DNA of 6,088 nt from RPQJ01 sp035554635. Its GTDB lineage: Bacteria; Pseudomonadota; Gammaproteobacteria; Steroidobacterales; Steroidobacteraceae. The stretch lies in assembly GCA_035554635.1 (NCBI GenBank), contig DATMIB010000047.1, forward strand, positions 1 through 6,088, in the 5' to 3' direction. Positions 1 through 5,006 of this stretch are shown piece after piece; position 1 is the stretch's first letter; every line of letters begins with the position of its first letter. Under the pieces are notes generated by a model. That model was not told the DNA's origin, did not search any database, and saw only the letters and a list, made by a program, of their open reading frames with translations. The translations under genes were made by a program, and so were the position numbers.

Positions 1-799
1 CCGAGAGGAACGCGCCGAGCGGCACCTCGGAGATCATGCGCAGCCGCACCGACTCCTGCAGGCGGCGGTCGAGCTCTTCGCAGGCTTCCGTGAGCGAGAT
101 ACGCTCGGAGAGCGTGAAGCGCACGTCCCAGTACTCGACCGGCTCTGGCACCGGCTCGCCGCGGCGAATCGTCAGCCGATGGCCCGGCGGCAGCTTCTTC
201 GTGCTCGTGAAGATCGTGCGCGGCTCGGCGACGTAACCGAGCGCGAAGTATTCCTCGACCGCGCAGGGATCGACCTCGCGCCCGAGCGCCGGGCACTGCA
301 GCAGCGACTTGAGCTCGGAGCCGAACAGCAGCAGCCCGTCCGGCAGCACCGCGTAAAACAGTGGCTTGACGCCCAGGCGGTCGCGCGCGAGGAACAGCGT
401 CTCACGGTTACGGTCGTAGAGCGCGAACGCGAACATGCCGCGGAAACGGTCGACGCACTTTTCGCCCCAGGCCTCCCACGCGTGCACGATCACCTCGGTG
501 TCGCTGCGCGTGTGGAAGACGTGGCCGAGCGCCTGCAGTTCCGGGATCAGTTCCTGGTAGTTGTAGATCTCGCCATTGAAGACGACGACGACCGAGCCGT
601 CCTCGTTGTAGAGCGGCTGCTGGCCGGTCGCGACGTCGATGATCGCGAGACGACGGTGGCCGAGCCCCACGCCCGGCTCGACGTGCACGCCCTCGCCGTC
701 CGGCCCGCGGTGTGCCTGCGAGTCGTTCATGCGCTGGAGCAGCGCACGGTCGATGTCGCGCCGGCCGCGTGTGTCGAAGAGCCCGGTGATGCCGCACAT
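1..799 (-). CDS. XrtA/PEP-CTERM system amidotransferase (asparagine synthase-like), C-terminus cut off
   Basis: This is the N-terminal 266 residues of a class II glutamine amidotransferase of the asparagine synthase type. It opens with MCGITGLFDTRG, where Cys2 (exposed after removal of Met1) is the expected nucleophile that releases ammonia from glutamine. The glutaminase signatures follow in order: HRGPDGEG at residues 30-37, GHRRLAIID, FNGEIYNY, SDTEVIVHAWEAWGEKC, FRGMFAFALYD, ARDRLGVKPLFY and LLFGSELKSLL. The synthetase half begins near residue 230, and the window ends at EVPLGAFLS, immediately before the expected ATP-binding SGGVDSS loop; the family is usually over 600 residues. Wording and context match the exosortase-associated subfamily (TIGR03108-like). 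The likely cytoplasmic role is amidation of a sugar or other precursor for the locus polysaccharide; the acceptor is unknown and this role is inference. The start lies 3 bp after the preceding gene, with GAGGG 10 nt upstream. The frame is open and clean throughout. Confidence 0.93.
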   Translation of the reverse strand, partial: MCGITGLFDTRGRRDIDRALLQRMNDSQAHRGPDGEGVHVEPGVGLGHRRLAIIDVATGQQPLYNEDGSVVVVFNGEIYNYQELIPELQALGHVFHTRSDTEVIVHAWEAWGEKCVDRFRGMFAFALYDRNRETLFLARDRLGVKPLFYAVLPDGLLLFGSELKSLLQCPALGREVDPCAVEEYFALGYVAEPRTIFTSTKKLPPGHRLTIRRGEPVPEPVEYWDVRFTLSERISLTEACEELDRRLQESVRLRMISEVPLGAFLS

Positions 800-802
800 G
801 GT

Positions 803-2080
803 CTAGATGCCCTCACCCGGCCTTCGCCCCCCCTCTCCCGCCAGCGCGGACGAGGGTCGGGGTGAGGGCCTCTGGTCCTTCAAGAGTTCGTCGTAAAGCG
901 CCTGGTACCGCTGCACCATGGCCTCCAGGCTGAAATTCTGCACGACCCGCTCGCGGCCTGCGCGACCGTGCGCGTGGCGGCGCGGCGCATCGGCAAGGTA
1001 CGGCACGAGCGCGTCCTCGAGCGCCCCGGCTCGCGCCGGGTCGTACAGCGCCCCGGTGGCGCCGTCGGCGACGAGTTCCGGATTGCCCCCTACCCGTGTC
1101 GCGACCACCGGCAGGCCCGTCGCCATCGCCTCCAGGATCGTATTGGAGATGCCTTCGTTGATCGACGGCAGCACGAACAGGTCCATGCGTCGCAGCAGGT
1201 CGGGCGTGTCGCTGCGCGCACCGGTGAACTCGACCGCGTCGGCGAGCCCGGCATCGGCAGCGTGGCGGCGCAGCGCGTCCCGCAGCGGGCCGTCGCCGAC
1301 GATCAGCAGTCGCAGGCGCGGGAAGCGGTGACGCAGTGCATGCACGGCGTCGATCAGGGCGGCCTGGTTCTTGACCGGGTCGAGGCGGCCGATGGTGCCG
1401 ATGGTGAGAGGGCCCTCACCCCCAGAGCCCTCACCCGACCTGCGGTCGACCTCTCCCGCGAGCGGGAGAGGTGAAGAGCCCTCACCCGGAGCCGGACCCT
1501 CACCCCCACCCTCTCCCGCTCGCGCGGGAGAGGGGGTAAAACGGTGCGTGTCGACGCCGCTGTAGAGCTGCCGAATGCAGGCAGGATCGACGCCGACGGA
1601 CGTCCGCAGCCAGTCGGCGATGTCGGCGGACATCGGCACGAACCGCTGGATCACCGGCCGACAGGCCCTTCGGATCGCGAGGTGCCTCCGGTTACGCCCG
1701 CGCGGATCGGAGGCCTCCCACCCATGCTCGCCGTGCACGCGGCACGGCACGCCGGCGGCGAAGGCGACCCATTGCATGTCGACCGTGCCGAGATTGCGCG
1801 TGTGCACGACCTGCGGCCGCAGCCGTCGCAGCGTGCGCCACATCCGCAGGTACACGCCAAAGCCCTTGCCGGGCCGCTTGTCGAGCGACACGACCTCGAC
1901 ATCGTTGCGGGCGATTCGCTGGCGGTAGGCGGGGTTGAACCCGGCCAGGCAAACGATCGCGTGCCGAAAGCGCTCGCGCGGCAGCCGGTTCACCAGGTTC
2001 ACGAGCCCGTTTTCGAGCCCGCCGAAGTCGAGCCGGTGGATCACGTGCACGATCAGCGGCGGCGACGTGGCAGCACTCAT
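803..2080 (-). CDS. TIGR03088-like XrtA-system glycosyltransferase with in-frame repeat insertions
   Basis: A 425-residue GT-B fold, GT4-type glycosyltransferase, probably cytoplasmic, that would add a sugar to the growing exopolysaccharide. The donor-independent N-terminal half carries VIHRLDFGGLENGLVNLVNRLP (residues 14-35), VHTRNLGTVDMQW and VHGEHGWEASDPRGRN. The C-terminal donor-binding half carries TIGRLDPVKNQ (229-239), VGDGPLRD and SINEGISNTILEAMATGLPVVAT (306-328), with the usual glutamates of this fold at 309 and 317. These match the exosortase-linked family TIGR03088. Members are usually about 375 residues, so this one is roughly 50 too long. The excess is explained by two repeat-derived segments rich in Gly, Glu, Pro and Ser: residues 182-224 between the halves, and the last 22 residues. 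The ATG at 2080 overlaps the xrtA stop (ATGA) and has GAGG 10 nt upstream. An upstream extension of the open frame to 2707 only overlaps xrtA and has no homology. Activity of this enlarged form is not assured. Confidence 0.93.
   Translation of the reverse strand: MSAATSPPLIVHVIHRLDFGGLENGLVNLVNRLPRERFRHAIVCLAGFNPAYRQRIARNDVEVVSLDKRPGKGFGVYLRMWRTLRRLRPQVVHTRNLGTVDMQWVAFAAGVPCRVHGEHGWEASDPRGRNRRHLAIRRACRPVIQRFVPMSADIADWLRTSVGVDPACIRQLYSGVDTHRFTPSPARAGEGGGEGPAPGEGSSPLPLAGEVDRRSGEGSGGEGPLTIGTIGRLDPVKNQAALIDAVHALRHRFPRLRLLIVGDGPLRDALRRHAADAGLADAVEFTGARSDTPDLLRRMDLFVLPSINEGISNTILEAMATGLPVVATRVGGNPELVADGATGALYDPARAGALEDALVPYLADAPRRHAHGRAGRERVVQNFSLEAMVQRYQALYDELLKDQRPSPRPSSALAGEGGRRPGEGI
809..869. 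repeat. REP-like repeat forming the 3' end of the TIGR03088-like gene
   Basis: A third repeat unit with a perfect 10-bp outer inverted repeat: GCCCTCACCC at 809-818 and GGGTGAGGGC at 860-869. The inside holds a degenerate version of the hairpin (CTCTCCCGCCAGCGCGGACGAG). It encodes about 20 residues at the C-terminus of the glycosyltransferase (RPSPRPSSALAGEGGRRPGE), after which only Ile and the stop codon remain. It therefore spans the end of one gene and reaches within 10 bp of the next start codon. Confidence 0.88.
810..814 (-). promoter_or_regulatory. Ribosome binding site of the amidotransferase gene, inside the repeat
   Basis: On the minus strand these bases read GAGGG and end 10 nt before the ATG at 799. 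They are the only purine-rich Shine-Dalgarno candidate in the region and belong to the outer arm of the repeat at 809-869. Pairing of that arm with its partner at 860-869 in the mRNA could mask the site; ribosomes finishing the upstream gene at 803 would open it. Confidence 0.6.
1450..1471. repeat. Second perfect hairpin of the REP-like repeat
   Basis: CCTCTCCCGC at 1450-1459 and GCGGGAGAGG at 1462-1471 are exact inverse complements around the bases GA (in practice a nine-base-pair stem with a four-base loop). It shares the arm sequence of the hairpin at 1509-1534. A CCCTCACCC copy lies at 1428-1436, separated from the stem by 13 bases, so this is a slightly diverged second unit. Confidence 0.88.
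1509..1534. repeat. Perfect hairpin of the REP-like repeat
   Basis: CCCTCTCCCGC at 1509-1519 is exactly complementary to GCGGGAGAGGG at 1524-1534, leaving the four-base loop TCGC. It stands directly after one CCCTCACCC copy (1497-1505). It is coding sequence of the glycosyltransferase gene and has no T tract on either side, so it is not read as a terminator. Confidence 0.9.
2077..2080 (-). promoter_or_regulatory. ATGA stop-start overlap (translational coupling)
   Basis: The TGA stop of xrtA and the ATG of the TIGR03088-like gene share bases in an ATGA overlap. A GAGG at 2091-2094 within the xrtA 3' end lies 10 nt upstream of the new start. This arrangement usually couples translation of the two products. 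Confidence 0.8.
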
Positions 2081-3633
2081 GGGCCGCAGGCCTCGGCAGC
2101 AAAGCTCGTCGCCACGCAACGGGCATGTGCCGCGGCAAATGCCTCGAGCGTGGCGGCCGCATTCACGCCTGCTCGCGTCGCCAGCGTGACCACGCGCTCG
2201 TGACTCGCCTCGTGGGTGATCCAGGCGAGCGCCTCCAAGGCCTTGACTGCGTACGGGTTGGTCGACGTCCGGTCGCCCACGACGAACCAGTGCCAGACGA
2301 GCCGGCCGCGCCCGCCGTCCGGTACGAGCACTTCGCGCACCTCGAGTGTCTCGCCGGCCAGTTCGATGCGACGCACGGTGGCGGCCGAGACGACTTCCTT
2401 TTCCTCGGCGTACAGGACGTTGCCGTAGCCGATCATCTCGGCACCGGCGGAGGTGCCGAGACCGTAGACCGCCACGTAGGCGTCGACGCGACCACCCGTG
2501 GCAGCGACGTAACTGCCTTGCCGTTCCACGAGGCCATCGCGATACAGCGGGCGCCAGGCGTCGGGCGCGGACTCCAGGCGGGTCCATCCCGCAGCCGCCA
2601 CTGACGGCACGGCGACGAGGTCCGTGCCGGCGGCACCGCTCGCCTGCAACTGCCGCGCGTACGCAGCCTGGTAGAACGGTGCGGCGAGCACAACCACCAT
2701 GCCGCACGCAAACGGCAGGTGCGCGGCCAGCGTCGGGCGCCGTGCCGCAGGCGCAGCGTCACGCAGCCAGGCCGGCTCTCCGGGCTCATCGTCGTGCCAG
2801 CGACGCCCGACCCAGAACGTGCCGAGCATGATGACGATGAAAAAGACCTGTCCGAAGGCGACGTGCTCCGCGCCGGGGCCGAACTTCATGTCGGTCAGGT
2901 GCGAGACACCGATCGTGATGTAGACACGCAAGGCGTTGGCGACGACCGGAATCGCGCAGGCGAGCACGACCGCGACGAGGCGTTTGCGCCAGCTCGAAAA
3001 ATTCAGTTCGGCGTAGAGCAGCCCGAGCACCAGCGCAGTCATCAGGAACGACACGCCGCTGCAGGCACGCGCGACCTGGAACCAGCCGCCCGGGATGTTG
3101 ATCAGCGTGTGCGTGCGATAGACCGGCACGCCGCTCAACCGCAGCAGCACGGTGGCAATGTCGGCCGTGATGTCGACCAGCCACGGCACCAGGGCGCGAC
3201 CGAAGGGCACCAGGAACAGCAGGAATGCGAGTGGGAACAGCAGGGCGCGGACCGCGCGCCAGCCGAGCAAGGCGAGCACGAGCGCCTGAAGCGTGAGCAC
3301 GGCCGCCAGCTGCTCGACCACGAGCACGCCGGTGCCCTTGGCGACGAGCCACAGCAGCGCGGCACCGATCGCGGCCGCCGCGCCGAGCCAGGACGGCGTG
3401 AACTCGACGTGTCGCAGCCAGTCCCGCCGCCGCCATGCGATCCACAGCGCGATCGGCGCGATCAGGAAACCATACGAGAACGCGGTGTCGTCGTTCCACT
3501 TGTCGGCCATCGACAGGAACGTGTGCCGGTAGACGACGATGACCGCGACGATCGCTGCCGCGAGCACTGCGAGCCACCGGGCTCGCGGATACGGCATTGC
3601 CGGGGTCGTTGCGCCTGTGTCCATGGCTGCCAT
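2077..3633 (-). CDS. xrtA: Exosortase A fused to EpsI domain
   Basis: A 518-residue inner-membrane protein. Residues 1 to about 300 are exosortase A, the transpeptidase-like enzyme that recognises and cleaves C-terminal PEP-CTERM sorting tails. I see about eight hydrophobic segments (roughly 18-36, 53-67, 83-97, 103-124, 128-145, 190-208, 218-235, 258-276). The expected catalytic triad is present: Cys191 in ARACSGVSFL, Arg236 in ANALRVYITI, and His257 in AEHVAFGQVFF. A ninth hydrophobic stretch (about 303-320) starts the EpsI domain, whose features include GWTRLE, WRPLYRDG, VDAYVAVYGLGTSAGAEMIGYGN, VWHWFVVGDRTSTNPYAVKAL. EpsI is commonly encoded beside or fused to XrtA; its exact role is not settled. 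I chose the ATG at 3633 because CAGGG lies 8 nt upstream. ATGs at 3624 and 3597 are possible alternatives, while the open frame running to 3777 overlaps the previous gene. It is translationally coupled to the next gene through the ATGA overlap. Confidence 0.95.
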   Translation of the reverse strand: MAAMDTGATTPAMPYPRARWLAVLAAAIVAVIVVYRHTFLSMADKWNDDTAFSYGFLIAPIALWIAWRRRDWLRHVEFTPSWLGAAAAIGAALLWLVAKGTGVLVVEQLAAVLTLQALVLALLGWRAVRALLFPLAFLLFLVPFGRALVPWLVDITADIATVLLRLSGVPVYRTHTLINIPGGWFQVARACSGVSFLMTALVLGLLYAELNFSSWRKRLVAVVLACAIPVVANALRVYITIGVSHLTDMKFGPGAEHVAFGQVFFIVIMLGTFWVGRRWHDDEPGEPAWLRDAAPAARRPTLAAHLPFACGMVVVLAAPFYQAAYARQLQASGAAGTDLVAVPSVAAAGWTRLESAPDAWRPLYRDGLVERQGSYVAATGGRVDAYVAVYGLGTSAGAEMIGYGNVLYAEEKEVVSAATVRRIELAGETLEVREVLVPDGGRGRLVWHWFVVGDRTSTNPYAVKALEALAWITHEASHERVVTLATRAGVNAAATLEAFAAAHARCVATSFAAEACGP

Positions 3634-3652
3634 CGGCGAAACCCTGCGCCTG

Positions 3653-4975
3653 TTACCAGCACACGCCGGCGTAGCCGTCCGCGTGTACAGCGGTGCTCGA
3701 CCGAGCGAGGCCGACCAGGTCCACGACCTGCTGGTCCGGGCGCAGCCGCGCCGCGACCAATGTCGTGATCGCCGCATCGTTGAGCCCGACGACGAGCACC
3801 TCGGCGTGCTCGATCGTCGATTCGCAGTCGTCGGCCATCAGGCTGCCGATGTGCGGGATGCTCTGCTCGATGTAGCGCTTGTTGGCGCCGATCAGTCGCG
3901 ACAGGTTGACCTCCGGATCGTAGATCCGCAGGTCGTAGCCTTCGCCGATCAGCCGTTTCGCGACCGTCACGAGCGGGCTTTCGCGCAGGTCGTCGGTGCC
4001 CGCCTTGAAGCTCAGGCCAATCATGCCGATCCGGCGCTTGCCGGATTGCGTGATCAGGTCGAATGCATGGTCGATGTGCGCGCGGTTGCTGCCCATGACG
4101 TTGCCGAGCATCGGCGTGGTGACGTCGTTGAGCTTGCCGACGTAGGTCAGCGCGCGCAGGTCCTTGGGCAGGCACGAACCACCGAACGCGAATCCTGGCT
4201 TCAGGTACGCCTTGGAAATGTTGAGTCGCGTGTCCTTGCAGACGAGTTCCATGACGTCGCGCCCGTCGACGCCCACGCTGCGCGCCAGTCGCCCGATCTC
4301 GTTTGCGAACGTGATCTTGAGCGCGTGGAACGCGTTGCAGGCGTACTTGAGCATTTCGGCGACGCCAATCGAGGTCACGACAAACTCGCAGTCGAGGTGG
4401 CCGAACACCTGGCGCAGCACGTCGGCCGCGCGCGGGTCGTCGGTGCCGATCACCGTGAACGGCGGATTGTCGTAATCCTTGATCGAGGTGCCTTCGCGCA
4501 GGAACTCGGGCTGGAAGCCGAGGCCGAAATCGACACCGGCCTTCTTGCCGCTGGTCGCCTCGAGCCCGGCCTGCACGACTTCGGCCATGCTGCCCGGCTG
4601 GATCGTCGAGCGCATCACGACAGTGTGATAACCCGGCTTGTCCTTGAGCGCGGCACCGATCTGCTCCGACACGCGACGAACCGCGGACAGGTCCTGGCTG
4701 CCGTTCGGGCTGGACGGCGTGCCGACGCAAATGAACGACAGCTCCGTCTCGCGCACCGCAGCCGCGACGTCGTCGGTCACTTGCACGCGTCCGCTCGCGA
4801 CGACCTGGGCCGTCAGTTCCTGGATGCCCTCCTCCACGATCGGCGAGCGCCCGCTGCGGATGAGGTCGAGCTTGAGCGGGTCGAGGTCCACGCCGACGAC
4901 CTGATGGCCGTCACGGGCGAGACACGCCATCGAGACGGCGCCGACATAACCTAGACCGAAAATGCTGATTTTCAT
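3653..4975 (-). CDS. algD: GDP-mannose 6-dehydrogenase-like nucleotide-sugar dehydrogenase (AlgD type)
   Basis: A 440-residue cytoplasmic NAD-dependent dehydrogenase of the UDP-glucose/GDP-mannose family, which oxidises C6 of a sugar nucleotide to the uronic acid in two steps. The N-terminal Rossmann motif is IFGLGYVGAV (GxGxxG, residues 7-12) with Asp30 and Asp32 after the second strand. Further signatures are FICVGTPSS, MRSTIQPGS, PEFLREGT (Glu157), AEMLKYACNAFHALKITFANE (Lys210), the catalytic Cys268 in FGGSCLPKD, and LSFKAGTDDLRESPL. The CNxxHAxK context, the catalytic Cys at position 268, the length and the terminal Cys-Trp all match remembered Pseudomonas AlgD (436 residues) better than UDP-glucose dehydrogenases, which have ANAFLA at that point. 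I therefore favour GDP-mannose as substrate, giving GDP-mannuronate, but UDP-glucose is not excluded. There are no alginate polymerase genes here; the product probably feeds the XrtA-linked polysaccharide. The start follows a weak AGAAG 5 nt upstream. It lies 31 bp after the preceding gene and 19 bp before xrtA. Confidence 0.92.
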   Translation of the reverse strand: MKISIFGLGYVGAVSMACLARDGHQVVGVDLDPLKLDLIRSGRSPIVEEGIQELTAQVVASGRVQVTDDVAAAVRETELSFICVGTPSSPNGSQDLSAVRRVSEQIGAALKDKPGYHTVVMRSTIQPGSMAEVVQAGLEATSGKKAGVDFGLGFQPEFLREGTSIKDYDNPPFTVIGTDDPRAADVLRQVFGHLDCEFVVTSIGVAEMLKYACNAFHALKITFANEIGRLARSVGVDGRDVMELVCKDTRLNISKAYLKPGFAFGGSCLPKDLRALTYVGKLNDVTTPMLGNVMGSNRAHIDHAFDLITQSGKRRIGMIGLSFKAGTDDLRESPLVTVAKRLIGEGYDLRIYDPEVNLSRLIGANKRYIEQSIPHIGSLMADDCESTIEHAEVLVVGLNDAAITTLVAARLRPDQQVVDLVGLARSSTAVHADGYAGVCW

Positions 4976-5006
4976 TGCTTCTTCTGTGGTCCTGCCCGGG
5001 GCCGCG

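Larger units (their letters stand above)
1409..1537. repeat. Compound REP-like repeat block inside the TIGR03088-like gene
   Basis: This block is 129 bp, exactly 43 codons. It holds four copies of CCCTCACCC in the same orientation (1413-1421, 1428-1436, 1479-1487, 1497-1505) and two strong hairpins (1450-1471 and 1509-1534). It interrupts the conserved GVDTHRF ... TIGTIGRLDP region of the host enzyme, and the flanking conserved residues are intact. The encoded peptide is low complexity, with SPARAGEG, SPLPLAGE and GEGSGGEG segments, a signature often met where this type of interspersed palindromic repeat is translated in G+C-rich proteobacteria. The precise edges are approximate because a few linker bases may be native. 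Confidence 0.88.

Noticed and set aside
179..865. Plus-strand open frame opposite the amidotransferase
   Set aside because: It mirrors the conserved glutaminase domain and runs through the repeat at its end; no motifs of its own.
1413..1505. Four CCCTCACCC copies considered as a CRISPR array
   Set aside because: The copies are only 9 bp, the spacing is irregular, and they are combined with palindromes and translated in frame.
1509..1534. Strong hairpin considered as a rho-independent terminator
   Set aside because: It lies inside an intact coding sequence, has no T run on either strand, and repeats elsewhere in the gene as part of a repeat family.
1409..1537. The low-complexity segment considered as a frameshift or assembly error
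   Set aside because: The frame on both sides is the same, conserved motifs resume directly, and the inserted length is an exact multiple of three with recognisable repeat structure.
2081..2707. N-terminal extension of the TIGR03088-like gene to 2707
   Set aside because: The extra 209 codons overlap xrtA out of frame and are low-complexity Arg/Gly/Ala. The ATG at 2080 has an overlap-type start, a GAGG upstream, and family-like sequence right after it.
2719..3768. Long plus-strand open frame (349 codons) opposite xrtA
   Set aside because: It is rich in Arg, Gln, Asp and Glu with no domain pattern. The opposite strand carries the exosortase with its full triad, so this is a shadow frame.
3634..3777. 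N-terminal extension of xrtA to 3777
   Set aside because: The 48 extra residues overlap the dehydrogenase gene, resemble no exosortase N-terminus, and a good CAGGG stands before the ATG at 3633.
3539..4954. Long plus-strand open frame (471 codons) opposite the dehydrogenase gene
   Set aside because: It is antisense to a strongly conserved gene, has no recognisable motifs and an abnormal Arg/Asp/His/Val-rich composition, as expected for the mirror frame of a G+C-rich gene.
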